A stretch of DNA of 64,000 nucleotides from Robbsia andropogonis (GTDB taxonomy: Bacteria; Pseudomonadota; Gammaproteobacteria; Burkholderiales; Burkholderiaceae): NCBI RefSeq assembly GCF_000970345.1, contig NZ_LAQU01000017.1, positions 45,974-109,973 of the forward strand. Direction: 5' to 3'. Below, in pieces: positions 17,383-27,077 of this stretch. Made by a program: the position numbers and the translations under genes. Under the pieces are notes generated by a model, which saw nothing but the letters and a program-made list of their open reading frames with translations, had not been told where the DNA came from and did not search any database. Each line of letters opens with the position of its first letter. Position 1 is the first letter of the stretch.

Positions 17383-19140
17383 TTACGAACGTGTGTCAGA
17401 TTCGAAAAGTGCCTCTTTTCGTGTCACTTCGGGGCTTCGCACCCCCAGTAAAAGTTGCCGGGCATAGGGATGGGAGGGCGTGCGAAGCAGCGCTTCCGCG
17501 TCTCCGACCTCAACGATTTCACCCTGCCGCATGACCGCGATACGATGTGACATCGCGGCAATCACGTCCAGGTCGTGACTGATGAACAGGTAAGCAATAC
17601 GGTGTCGTCGCTGCAACGCTGCAAGGAGATCGAGGACCTGACGTTGCACGGATACATCAAGTGCACTGGTCGGTTCGTCCAACACCAGCAACCGTGGCGC
17701 CAATACCAGCGCCCGCGCAATCGCGATGCGTTGACGCTGGCCACCCGAGAAGGCATGCGGATAGCGATGGAGCGCCGAGGCATCCATACCCACCTCTCGC
17801 AACGCCTCCATGGCACGTGCCCGGCGCTTCGCCGCATCCCACTGCGGCAGGTGCAGCGCCAATCCCTCTTCAATGATCTGCGCCACCGTTTGACGCGGGG
17901 ACAACGCGCTGTACGGATCCTGGAACACGACTTGAAACTGCGCTCGCACGGCCCGCGCCGCCGCGCCCCGCGGCGATTGCGGTCCGGAGAACGGCGCGCC
18001 ATCGAACCAGACCTGACCGCTCGACAGCCGTTGCAGACCGAGCAAGGCCATCGCCAGGGTCGATTTCCCCGATCCCGATTCCCCGACGATCCCTAGCGTT
18101 TCCCCTTCACGCACCGTCAATGACACATCACGTACCACCCGATGCGCCAACGCGCGCCGGCCGCCAAGCCAGACCGGCAAGCGCCGGGATTCCAGGAAGG
18201 CGACAGACAGTGCATCACCGCGCAGAATCGTGGCCGCCTCCTCCGGTATGGACTGCACCAGACGGCGTGGCGCGCTGTCGAGCAAGCGACGGGTATAGGC
18301 ATGCGAGGGCGCGTTGAAGACCCGGTCGACGGGGCCCTGCTCGACAATATGACCTTGCGACATCACGGCCACGCGCTGTGCAAAGCGGCGTACCAGCGGC
18401 AGGTCGTGCGTGATCAGCAACACCGCCATGGGCCGTCGTGATGCCGGCAAGCCCGAGGGCGGCAAGCCGTCTTCCACGGCTGCTCCGGCGGCCTCGCGTT
18501 GCAGATCCAACAGCAGGTCGATGATCTGCGTGCGCAGTGTCATGTCGAGCGCAGTGGTCGGTTCGTCCGCGATGAGCAGCCGTGGGCGGCACGCGAGCGC
18601 CATCGCGATCACGGCGCGCTGCCGCTCACCACCGGATAATTGATGCGGATAATGCCCTGCTTTTCGCGTTGGATCGGCGATGCCGCAACGCGCCAGCAAA
18701 GCCACCGTCCGACGCATGGCTTCCGGACCATCGCAGTGCTCGTGAAGACGTAGCGTCTCGCCGATCTGATCGCCTACCGTAAAGAGCGCATTAAGGGCCG
18801 TCATGGGCTCCTGGAACACCATGGCGACGTCGGCGCCCCGCACACCGCGCATCGCCCGCTCGCTCAGTCCAGCTAAATCACGACCGGCAAAATCGATTTC
18901 GCCGTCGATGCGGGCATCCCGCAACAAACGCAGAATCGCCAGGGCCGTGACGCTTTTGCCCGAGCCTGACTCACCGACCAACGCAAACCGCTCGCCCTCC
19001 ATGATATCGAACGAGATGCCATCGACGGCGGCGGTCGCACCGTCACCGAAGGCCACCCGGAGATCGCGGACCGACAACAACGGGTCCGGCCGTGGGGCCA
19101 AGCTCGACATATTGGCGCGGGCATCCGGCGGCATGCTCAT
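17383..19140 (-). CDS. yejF: Peptide ABC transporter, fused ATP-binding protein (YejF-like)
   Basis: Cytoplasmic ATPase of a peptide importer, with two ABC domains in one chain. The first has GESGSGKSVT, LSGGERQR and LLIADEPTTALD. The second has GESGSGKST, FSGGQRQR and LLVLDEPTSALD. Such tandem ATPases are typical of YejF, here 585 residues. ATG 19140 overlaps the TGA of the upstream permease gene (ATGA), so translation is coupled; the frame open to 19269 inside yejE is not used. It is the last gene of a four-gene unit yejA-yejB-yejE-yejF. Confidence 0.92.
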   Translation of the reverse strand: MSMPPDARANMSSLAPRPDPLLSVRDLRVAFGDGATAAVDGISFDIMEGERFALVGESGSGKSVTALAILRLLRDARIDGEIDFAGRDLAGLSERAMRGVRGADVAMVFQEPMTALNALFTVGDQIGETLRLHEHCDGPEAMRRTVALLARCGIADPTRKAGHYPHQLSGGERQRAVIAMALACRPRLLIADEPTTALDMTLRTQIIDLLLDLQREAAGAAVEDGLPPSGLPASRRPMAVLLITHDLPLVRRFAQRVAVMSQGHIVEQGPVDRVFNAPSHAYTRRLLDSAPRRLVQSIPEEAATILRGDALSVAFLESRRLPVWLGGRRALAHRVVRDVSLTVREGETLGIVGESGSGKSTLAMALLGLQRLSSGQVWFDGAPFSGPQSPRGAAARAVRAQFQVVFQDPYSALSPRQTVAQIIEEGLALHLPQWDAAKRRARAMEALREVGMDASALHRYPHAFSGGQRQRIAIARALVLAPRLLVLDEPTSALDVSVQRQVLDLLAALQRRHRIAYLFISHDLDVIAAMSHRIAVMRQGEIVEVGDAEALLRTPSHPYARQLLLGVRSPEVTRKEALFESDTRS

Positions 19141-20312
19141 ACCTGGCCTCCCGCACGCATGACGTCGGCGCGGCGCGTATCCAACGCGCGACGCAAACCA
19201 TCCCCAATAAAGGTCAACAGTAGCAATGTCAGCGCCAGGACGCCGAATGTCGACGCCGAAATCCACCATGCATCGAGATTCGCTTTACCCTGGGCCAGCA
19301 ACTCGCCCAGGCTCGGTACCGTCGACGGCACGCCAAGACCAAGGAAATCGAGACTGGTCAATGACAGGATTGCGCCGCTGATCTGAAAGGGCAGCAACGT
19401 GATGACGGGCGTCAAGCTGTTCGGCAGCAGATGGCGCCAGACGATCTGGAAATGCGACAAGCCCATGGCGCGCGCCGCGCGGACATAGTCCTGCGCGCGA
19501 TTACGTAAAAATTCGGCACGGACATAGTCCGACATTCCCATCCAGCCGAATGCGGATAACAACACGATCAGCAGCCCTAGCGACGGCGCGAAGATCGAGG
19601 CAAAAATAATCAGCAGGTACAGCTCAGGCATCGATCCCCATATCTCGATCAAGCGCTGACCGATTAAATCGGTGCGACCGCCGAAATAGCCCTGAATGGC
19701 ACCAGCGGCAATACCCAGTATCGCGCCGATCACCGTTAACACGAGGCCAAAAATGACAGACACACGGAAGCCGAACAACAGCCGGGCGAACACATCGCGC
19801 CCCCGATCATCGGTCCCCAGCCAGTTGTCGCGCGACGGTGGCGCGGGATCGGGCTGCTTCGAGAAGTAGTTCAGCGCATTGGCCGTGTAATGATTCGGCG
19901 CGAAGACGACCAGGTTGCCTTGGGCTTGAAGCTTGTCGCGAATATAGGGGTCGAGGTAATCGGCAGGCGTTGGAAAATCACCGCCGAACGTGGTCTCGGC
20001 ATAGGTTTGGAACATCGGGAAATACCAGTGTCCCTGGTAACGCACCACCAAGGGACGATCGTTCGACAACAGGTTGCCGCACAGGCTGATCGCGAACAAC
20101 GTCACGAAGAGCATCAGGCTCCAATAGCCAAGCCGTTGCCGCTTGAAACGTTGCCATAGTCCGTGCCGCCCTGGCGCGGCCACGTCATTGACGCCCGGCC
20201 CCGCCGGTTTGCCGCCATCGCCGGTAGGGCCGTCGGTCGTGGGGTCACCTGGCTTGGTGACATCCTTCTCCGGGCCTCGTCCCGTCACGTTGTTCTCTGC
20301 CGTTACGGTCAT
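19137..20312 (-). CDS. yejE: Peptide ABC transporter permease (YejE-like)
   Basis: Inner-membrane permease of the BPD transport family. After a 50-residue Gly/Pro/Asp-rich cytoplasmic N-terminus, one membrane segment (SLMLFVTLFAISLCGNLL) is followed by a periplasmic part and five more segments. The EAA-type loop is RNRAQDYVRAARAMGLSHF. The N-terminal extension makes it (391 residues) longer than E. coli YejE as I recall it. Its ATG shares one base with the stop of the preceding yejB. Confidence 0.92.
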   Translation of the reverse strand: MTVTAENNVTGRGPEKDVTKPGDPTTDGPTGDGGKPAGPGVNDVAAPGRHGLWQRFKRQRLGYWSLMLFVTLFAISLCGNLLSNDRPLVVRYQGHWYFPMFQTYAETTFGGDFPTPADYLDPYIRDKLQAQGNLVVFAPNHYTANALNYFSKQPDPAPPSRDNWLGTDDRGRDVFARLLFGFRVSVIFGLVLTVIGAILGIAAGAIQGYFGGRTDLIGQRLIEIWGSMPELYLLIIFASIFAPSLGLLIVLLSAFGWMGMSDYVRAEFLRNRAQDYVRAARAMGLSHFQIVWRHLLPNSLTPVITLLPFQISGAILSLTSLDFLGLGVPSTVPSLGELLAQGKANLDAWWISASTFGVLALTLLLLTFIGDGLRRALDTRRADVMRAGGQV

Positions 20313-21382
20313 CAGCGCCCCACCGTGTCAAAACGGATTCGCGGGTCTACCCACATATAACAAAGGTCGGAAATCAGTTTTGTCGCCAGGCCAATCAAGG
20401 TAAACAGATACAGCGTGCCGAGCACCACTGGATAATCGCGTTGTATCACCGCGTTGTATGACAGCAATCCAAGACCATCGAGGGAGAACAAGGTCTCGAT
20501 CAACAAACTGCCGGTGAAGAAGGCACCGATGAAGGCGGCGGGAAAGCCTGTGACCAATGGCAGCATCGCGTTGCGGAAAACGTGCTTGAACAACACGCGA
20601 CGCCGCGGCAATCCTTTCGCCCGCGCGGTCAGCACGTATTGCTTGCCCAGCTCCTCGACAAACGCATTCTTGGTCAGAATGGTCAACACCGCGAAACTGC
20701 CTGCCACCGATGCAATGATCGGCATCGCGATATGCCAAGCGTAATCGACGATCTTGCCGCCCAGGCTAAGCTGGGCCCAATCGTCGGAGTACAAGCCGCG
20801 CAAGGGGAACCATTGCAAGAACGTCCCGCCCCCGAACAGCACGAGTAACAGCACGCCCAGGACGAAACCCGGGATCGCATAACCGATCAGGACGATCAAG
20901 CTGGTGACCGTGTCGAAACGCGATCCGTCCCGTACCGCTTTTGCTATGCCGAGTGGAATCGAGATCAAATAACTGATCAGAAAAGTCCAGAAGCCAATGC
21001 TGATCGACACCGGCAAGCGCGACACGATCAATGATGCGACGCTTTGATGATAGTAGTAGCTCTGACCGAGATCGAAACGCGCGAAACGTCCGAGCATGGT
21101 GACGTAACGTGCCACCGGCGGCTTGTCGAAGCCATACAAGGCCTTTAACTCCGCGACCTGCTGCGGATTGATGCCGCGATTGGCGTTGTACCCGCTCACA
21201 CCACCCGCCGTCGCCGCCGCGCCACCGGAGGCTTCACCATGCCCGATGCCGTGCAGCCGGAACATCATTTGCTCGACCGGACCACCCGGGACGAACTGGA
21301 TCACGACGAACGTGATCGTAACGACACCCAGCAGCGTGGGAATCATCAGCAACAGCCGTCTAAAAATATAGTTCCAGACCAT
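20312..21382 (-). CDS. yejB: Peptide ABC transporter permease (YejB-like)
   Basis: Inner-membrane permease partner of YejE. It begins MVWNYIFRRLLLMIPTLLG, then has a Gly/Ala-rich periplasmic loop and the EAA loop LGKQYVLTARAKGLPRRRV before the last segments. Two in-frame ATGs lie at 21388 and 21382. AGAGG is 3 bases from the first but 9 from the second, so I prefer 21382. It lies 34 bases after yejA. Confidence 0.92.
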   Translation of the reverse strand: MVWNYIFRRLLLMIPTLLGVVTITFVVIQFVPGGPVEQMMFRLHGIGHGEASGGAAATAGGVSGYNANRGINPQQVAELKALYGFDKPPVARYVTMLGRFARFDLGQSYYYHQSVASLIVSRLPVSISIGFWTFLISYLISIPLGIAKAVRDGSRFDTVTSLIVLIGYAIPGFVLGVLLLVLFGGGTFLQWFPLRGLYSDDWAQLSLGGKIVDYAWHIAMPIIASVAGSFAVLTILTKNAFVEELGKQYVLTARAKGLPRRRVLFKHVFRNAMLPLVTGFPAAFIGAFFTGSLLIETLFSLDGLGLLSYNAVIQRDYPVVLGTLYLFTLIGLATKLISDLCYMWVDPRIRFDTVGR

Positions 21383-21422
21383 CAACATCCACCTCTAAAG
21401 CGCGTGACCGACCAGCCCGGCT

Positions 21423-23330
21423 TCATCGATGCCACCAGGTGGCGACAATCCAGTCCTCCGCAGCATAATACAGCGGCAACGTGGAGGGAAACGCGAGCGT
21501 GGTCCGATAGGCGACACGATGTCCATCGGCATACCACTGCGGGATCACGTAATAGCCATGCATCAATACGCGATCTAGCGCACGCGTCGCATCGATTAGA
21601 TCGGGTCGTGAACGCGCGGCCAATACATCTTGAATCAACGCATCCACCACAGGCGAGTGGATGCCGGCCATATTACTCGAACCGTTGACCGATGCGGCGG
21701 CACTGCCGAACTCGTCACGCAATTCGCTTCCAGGGCTCTGTCCGGCCGGCATGGCGAGCGTGGTCACATCGAAATCGAAACGCTGCAACCGTTCCTGATA
21801 CAGCGCAAAATCCGTTGAACGGAAATGCGCGGTGATGCCGAGTTTTTCAAGATTACGCGTATAAGATGCCACCACCGCCCCAAAGGCGCTTCCGGAGTCA
21901 TCGAGGATTTCAAACTCGAACGGCTGCCCCGACTTGTTGCGCAGGGCCCCGTCGCTGTAGGTCCACCCTGCCTCCGCCAGCAATTGGCGCGCTTCCAGCA
22001 GGTTCTGTCGCAATGAATGTGGCGGTGACGTATCCGGCTGCAGCACCATGGGGCCGAGAACGGCCGGGTCGAAATCATTTGGATAGCGCCGCGCCAAAGG
22101 CTCCAACAACGCGCGTTCCGCCGCGTCGGGCATGCCATGCGCGGCCAATTCACTGTTTGTGAAGAAACTGTCGCTGCGCTTGTACTGGTTGTAGAACAGC
22201 TGCCGGTTCAGGTATTGAAAATCCAAGGCCAGATCCAGCGCCTTGCGCACTCGCTGATCTTTAAAGAGCGTGCGTCGCGTATTCAAAAAAAAGCCTTGCA
22301 TACCCGCGTTATTACCATGGGTGAAGATCGTCTTCTTGATCTCGCCATCGCGGAAGCGTTGACCGACATAGTCCCGCACCCAGTTTCGCGCCCGGTATTC
22401 GACACTGACATCGTACTCACCGGCCTTGAATGCCTCCAGCCTCGCCGTGCTATCGCCATACAGCTTGTAGACAATGCGATCGAAGTTATACATGCCGCGC
22501 CGTTCCGGCAGGTTGGCGGCCCAGTAGCGCGGATTGCGCTTCAATACGATCAGCGTACCGCCGCTGTAGCGGTCGATCACGTAGGGGCCGCTGCCAATCG
22601 GTTGCTGAAAAGCCAATTGATCGAAGGGAATCCGCCCGCCCCCCGGACGCTCACCCCACTTGGGCGAAAATACCGGAAGGGAGCCAATCAGCAGCGGCAA
22701 TTCCGGATTGGTTTCCGAAAACGTGAATTCGATCGTTTGCGGATCAATGACCGTGGCATGGGTAACGGCCTGCCAGATGGTCCGGTAATTCGGCGCCGCC
22801 GCCTTGCTCATCAAGGTATCGAACGAATACTTGACGTCGGTGGCGCGCACCGGATCACCGTTTGAGAATCGCGCGGCCGGGTTCAGATGGAAACGCACCG
22901 AACGACGATCCGGCGCAATCTCGATGTCATCCGCCAGCAGACCGTACGCACTGGATGCCTCATCGCTCGCGCCCACGGTCAAGGTATCGAACAACAAGCC
23001 GATGCCCGGCGCGATATTACCTCGCAGCGTGAACGGATTAAAGGTATCGAAATGCGTGATCCGGGAGGAATTCGACAACGTCAGCGTGCCGCCTTTGGGC
23101 GCATCCGCGTTCACATAGGCGAAATGCGTGAAGCCGGGCGCGTACCGCGGCTCACCGTATTGCGCGATGGCCGGGGCTGCATGGCTCGTGGCCGCTATTG
23201 CCCATGTCGCGAATGCGACGACGACTGGAAAGCCCCGCGTCCATCGGCGCAATCCCCACGAAAACCGCCGACATCCTTGGGACACAATTGACAGCCAGGT
23301 CTCCAGGAAGGTTCCACTGCTCCACGCCAT
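21423..23330 (-). CDS. yejA: Peptide ABC transporter substrate-binding protein (YejA-like)
   Basis: Periplasmic binding protein (SBP family 5) that delivers peptides to YejBEF. The N-terminus has a basic and hydrophobic signal sequence ending near SHAAPA, followed by the family opening YAPGFTHFAYVNADAPKGGTL. Later signatures are FSNGDPVRATDVKYSFD, GSGPYVIDRYSGG and the closing PLYYAAEDWIVATWWHR. ATG 23330 gives 635 residues. The frame stays open to 24596, but that part is antisense to fabI and has no family sequence. It is the first gene of the unit and divergent from fabI. Confidence 0.92.
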   Translation of the reverse strand: MAWSSGTFLETWLSIVSQGCRRFSWGLRRWTRGFPVVVAFATWAIAATSHAAPAIAQYGEPRYAPGFTHFAYVNADAPKGGTLTLSNSSRITHFDTFNPFTLRGNIAPGIGLLFDTLTVGASDEASSAYGLLADDIEIAPDRRSVRFHLNPAARFSNGDPVRATDVKYSFDTLMSKAAAPNYRTIWQAVTHATVIDPQTIEFTFSETNPELPLLIGSLPVFSPKWGERPGGGRIPFDQLAFQQPIGSGPYVIDRYSGGTLIVLKRNPRYWAANLPERRGMYNFDRIVYKLYGDSTARLEAFKAGEYDVSVEYRARNWVRDYVGQRFRDGEIKKTIFTHGNNAGMQGFFLNTRRTLFKDQRVRKALDLALDFQYLNRQLFYNQYKRSDSFFTNSELAAHGMPDAAERALLEPLARRYPNDFDPAVLGPMVLQPDTSPPHSLRQNLLEARQLLAEAGWTYSDGALRNKSGQPFEFEILDDSGSAFGAVVASYTRNLEKLGITAHFRSTDFALYQERLQRFDFDVTTLAMPAGQSPGSELRDEFGSAAASVNGSSNMAGIHSPVVDALIQDVLAARSRPDLIDATRALDRVLMHGYYVIPQWYADGHRVAYRTTLAFPSTLPLYYAAEDWIVATWWHR

Positions 23331-23570
23331 ATTGCCGTATCCCACCTTAAAAATATTTGCGCCGGCATTCCCTCTCACCGCGTCAACACATCCGCCGCAT
23401 ACGCCATCGTCGCGATTGCCTGCATCGGCCAATCGATGCGCAAGCACCGTTAGGGACGTGCGGCCACAGTATGAGAGAATTGCGCCAGCCGTGCCAGACG
23501 CTGCCGCACGCGGGCAGATGAACATCGGTACTTTTTTTGACATGCAACAGTTACGCAATACGGAGATCTC

Positions 23571-24362
23571 ATGGGCTTTCTCGCCGGCAAACGCATCCTG
23601 CTGACCGGGCTCCTGTCGAACCGGTCGATCGCCTACGGCATCGCGCAAGCCGCGCACCGCGAAGGCGCCGAACTTGCCTTCACCTATGTAGGCGACCGCT
23701 TCAAGGATCGCATCACGGAGTTCGCGAAGGAGTTCGACAGCGAACTGGTCTTCCCCTGCGATGTCGCCGAAGACGAACAGATCGATGCGCTGTTTACCTC
23801 GTTGAAGCCACACTGGCCAGAATTCGACGGCATCGTGCATTCGATCGGCTTCGCGCCCCGTGAGGCGATCGCAGGCGATTTTCTGGACGGCTTCACGCGC
23901 GAGAACTTCCGCATCGCGCACGACATCTCCGCTTATAGCTTCGGTGCGTTGGCGCGCGCGGCTAGCCCGATGCTGCGCGAGAATGGCGCACTGTTGACGC
24001 TTACCTACCTGGGGGCCGAGCGAGTCGTACCGAACTACAATACGATGGGGCTCGCCAAGGCATCGCTGGAAGCCAGTGTGCGCTATCTGGCATCGTCGTT
24101 GGGTCCGCGCGGCATTCGTGTAAACGGCATTTCGGCCGGCCCGATCAAGACGCTGGCTGCCAGCGGCATCAAGGGATTCGGCGGCATTCTCGAATTTGTC
24201 GAGAAAAATGCACCGTTGCGCCGCAATGTGACAACCGAACAAGTCGGCAACGTTGCCGCCTTCCTGCTGTCTGATCTGGCAGCAGGTGTGACTGGCGAAA
24301 TTACCCACGTCGATAGCGGTTTCAGCACGGTCTCTGGCGGTATCCCCACCGCGGCCGCTTAA
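23571..24362 (+). CDS. fabI: Enoyl-[acyl-carrier-protein] reductase (NADH) FabI
   Basis: Last reduction step of fatty-acid elongation, reducing trans-2-enoyl-ACP. The 263-residue short-chain dehydrogenase begins [20 protein letters not shown]. It has SIGFAPR and the FabI-type active site with Tyr and Lys in [14 protein letters not shown]. The C-terminal region ends in [14 protein letters not shown] 23571. It is divergent from the yej operon with 240 bases between. Confidence 0.97.
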   Translation: MGFLAGKRILLTGLLSNRSIAYGIAQAAHREGAELAFTYVGDRFKDRITEFAKEFDSELVFPCDVAEDEQIDALFTSLKPHWPEFDGIVHSIGFAPREAIAGDFLDGFTRENFRIAHDISAYSFGALARAASPMLRENGALLTLTYLGAERVVPNYNTMGLAKASLEASVRYLASSLGPRGIRVNGISAGPIKTLAASGIKGFGGILEFVEKNAPLRRNVTTEQVGNVAAFLLSDLAAGVTGEITHVDSGFSTVSGGIPTAAA

Positions 24363-25137
24363 GCCGGATCGTCCGCGCCGCGGGGAAAATTTCCGCGGTA
24401 GCCCGGCGCGGCACCGCGTACGGCACCGCGCAAACAACACGCAAGGCAACACGACGACAAGCTTGCAAGTCGCCGGCAACAATACGGCGCCTGACACGGA
24501 AGCGCACGAAACGGCGAAGGTACGCAAGTCGTTTCGTCGTGTTTCGGACACGCTAACATCCCACTCTCGATCACGTTGTACGACATCATTCCTCATGCCA
24601 GGCCAAGCCCACGCATGACGGCTGCCTCGCTGGCTGTATCCGGCGTTACCGGGCCACGTTCCACTCGACGCGTCTTTCGTTTCATATACCTCGCACGCCC
24701 AGGGTTTCCCCTATACGGCCGGATAACTATCGCTGGCAGCGGCGTCAATTCCCATGGTATCGCTACCATGCCATGTCATTTACCACCATAATCTGGGCCA
24801 GCAGCCTTGGTTTCTCGGCCATTTCATGCGAGCATGTGCGGGATATAGGGGACGTTAACAAATTGGTTCGATAAATGGCGGGCGGCATGAAAGGCAACGT
24901 TGCGACCTGACGTGACGGGCATTGGCCTTCCGCGATCGTGTCCGGTACGGCGAACCACATTGTCCGATGCTAGTCCATGCATCCCTCGGACGATACGGGT
25001 ATGTAGCCGTGGCCCTTGCTGGTAGCCGGTGGCAATCTTTTATCATCCGATTAACGAAGACGTAATTGTCTGACATCACATCTTGACGTCCGCTTTTTCA
25101 TCAACGGAATGCCATTCGAACACTAACAGGAGATGAC
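24363..25137. other. Gene-free intergenic region, 775 bases
   Basis: No open frame here has recognisable family sequence, and I see no RNA gene. Near the right end there is a short imperfect dyad ATTGTCTGACAT (25065-25076), which resembles the operators of FadR-type GntR regulators, and the start of the dehydrogenase gene is preceded by AGGAG. The region is long for this compact window and may be the remains of a lost gene. Confidence 0.4.
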
Positions 25138-26715
25138 ATGACGATCAAAGGCGAAGCACTGATTGGCGCAAATGCCCAGCGTGGCACCGGCGCATCTTTC
25201 AAGGCGTTCAACCCGACGACCGGCGAAACGATGGAACCGGCATTCGCTTCCAACACGGCGGCCGATGTCGATCGTGCCGCGGCATTGGCAAGTGCGGCGC
25301 TTGATATCTACCGCGAGACGTCACCCGAAGTGCGGGCGGCATTTCTAGAGCGCATCGGCGACGAGATCGTAAAGCTCGGCGACGCACTGATCGAACGGGC
25401 TACCGCGGAGAGCGGCCTGCCCACCGTGCGGTTGCAAGGCGAGCGTGCCCGGACCGTGGGCCAGTTGAAAATGTTCGCCCAATTGCTGCGCCGGGGTGAT
25501 TGGATCGATGCTCGTATCGACGTCGCCCTGCCGGATCGTCAGCCGTTGCCGCGCCCGGATCTGCGACTGCGCCGTATTCCGATCGGGCCGGTTGCCGTCT
25601 TCGGCGCCAGCAATTTCCCTCTTGCTTTCTCTGTCGCCGGTGGTGACACGGCCTCCGCGCTCGCTGCGGGTGCCCCGGTGATCGTCAAGGCACATCCGGC
25701 GCACCCAGGCACCTCCGAACTGGTGGGCCAGGCGATTCAGGCAGCCGTCAAAGGTGCGGGCTTGCCCGAGGGCGTCTTCTCGATGTTGTTCGACAGCGGC
25801 TTTGAAGTCGGGTCCGCGCTGGTGGCGCATCCGGCAGTGGCAGCCGTGGGCTTCACCGGCTCACGCCGCGGAGGTCTCGCACTGATGAAAATCGCGCAGG
25901 AACGCCCGGTCCCCATTCCCGTGTACGCCGAAATGAGCAGCATCAATCCGGTTTACCTGTTGCCCGCCGCGCTGGCTGCGCGTGGCCAGAAACTGGCCCG
26001 GGGGTTCGTTGATTCGCTCGTCCTTGGCACCGGCCAGTTCTGCACGAATCCGGGCGTTGTGCTGGCTTTGGCAGGTCAGGATTTCGAGGCATTTGTCAGC
26101 GCTGCCGCAGAAGCGCTGGCGGCGAAACCGGCCGGCGTGATGCTGACGCAAGGTATTCAGTCCGCGTATCAAAATAGCGTCTCGCGATTGCAGTCGCGCA
26201 AGGACGCACGCGCCGTGGCGCAAGGCCAGGCAGGAAGCGGCTGCCGTGCCCAGCCGCAATTGTTCCGCACGACAGCCGCCGAATTGCTGGGTGACGAAGC
26301 ATTGGCGGAAGAAGTATTCGGCCCGGCATCCCTGCTGGTCGAGTGCAAGGATCTCGCGGAACTGCATGCGTTGACGGAACGCCTGGAAGGTCAACTCACC
26401 GCAACGCTGCAAATGGACGAAGGCGACCACGACATCGCGCGCAGCCTGCTGCCCGCATTGGAACGCAAGGTTGGACGTATTCTCGCCAACGGCTGGCCGA
26501 CCGGCGTCGAGGTATCAGATGCCATGGTCCACGGCGGCCCCTTCCCGTCCACATCCGACGGCCGTTCGACATCGGTCGGCACCGCGGCCATCGAACGCTT
26601 CCTGCGTCCCGTGTCGTATCAGTCGTTGCCGGATGCGCTGTTACCGGCTGCGCTGCAAGCCGCCAATCCGTGGAAACTGCCCCGTCTCGCCGACGGCAAG
26701 CACCGCGTCGACTGA
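25138..26715 (+). CDS. Alpha-ketoglutaric semialdehyde (2,5-dioxovalerate) dehydrogenase
   Basis: Aldehyde dehydrogenase superfamily enzyme that oxidises 2,5-dioxopentanoate to 2-oxoglutarate, the last step of several sugar-acid pathways (arabinose, glucarate/galactarate) and hydroxyproline breakdown. The 525-residue protein opens MTIKGEALIGANAQRGTG. It has the cofactor region GASNFPLAFSVAGGDTASAL, the catalytic Glu in YAEMSSINPVYLLP and the catalytic Cys in LGTGQFCTNPG. AGGAG precedes the ATG. No other pathway gene is adjacent, so the substrate pathway is not fixed by context. Confidence 0.88.
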   Translation: MTIKGEALIGANAQRGTGASFKAFNPTTGETMEPAFASNTAADVDRAAALASAALDIYRETSPEVRAAFLERIGDEIVKLGDALIERATAESGLPTVRLQGERARTVGQLKMFAQLLRRGDWIDARIDVALPDRQPLPRPDLRLRRIPIGPVAVFGASNFPLAFSVAGGDTASALAAGAPVIVKAHPAHPGTSELVGQAIQAAVKGAGLPEGVFSMLFDSGFEVGSALVAHPAVAAVGFTGSRRGGLALMKIAQERPVPIPVYAEMSSINPVYLLPAALAARGQKLARGFVDSLVLGTGQFCTNPGVVLALAGQDFEAFVSAAAEALAAKPAGVMLTQGIQSAYQNSVSRLQSRKDARAVAQGQAGSGCRAQPQLFRTTAAELLGDEALAEEVFGPASLLVECKDLAELHALTERLEGQLTATLQMDEGDHDIARSLLPALERKVGRILANGWPTGVEVSDAMVHGGPFPSTSDGRSTSVGTAAIERFLRPVSYQSLPDALLPAALQAANPWKLPRLADGKHRVD

Positions 26716-27077
26716 TACGGCCACGCGGCCGCCAGTCCCGCGCTGAACGCCTCCTCGAAGCAAAAATCGCTCTGACGTTGCACGATACAGCGATGTCGCG
26801 GAAGGAGGCGCCACGGAATCGGAGAGGACCATACGCGGAAGGTTACCGTTACAGCACGTAACAATTGCAACCGCGAACGATTCCCGGGGTGCATTTCGGT
26901 ATTGCGAGCGCAACGTCCAAACGTTTGTGCGGCGTCGCCTTCCGGAGCATCCACCCGTGGCATCGCGCCACTGGCGGAAGTCTTGCTGAATGTGCGCGGA
27001 AAACCCGGTATTAGGCACGTGTCTTGCACGTGACGCTTGAGGCGCCGTGCCAGCGGCGCAGCCTTGCGGAGCGCATC
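26716..27077. other. Intergenic region before the MDR oxidoreductase
   Basis: About 360 bases with no supported gene or clear promoter; short open frames on both strands lack family sequence. The MDR frame is open from a TTG at 27024, inside this stretch. Confidence 0.4.

Noticed and set aside
23331..24596. Upstream extension of the yejA frame (about 420 codons)
   Set aside because: This part is antisense to fabI and has no signal peptide or binding-protein sequence; the family start lies just after 23330.
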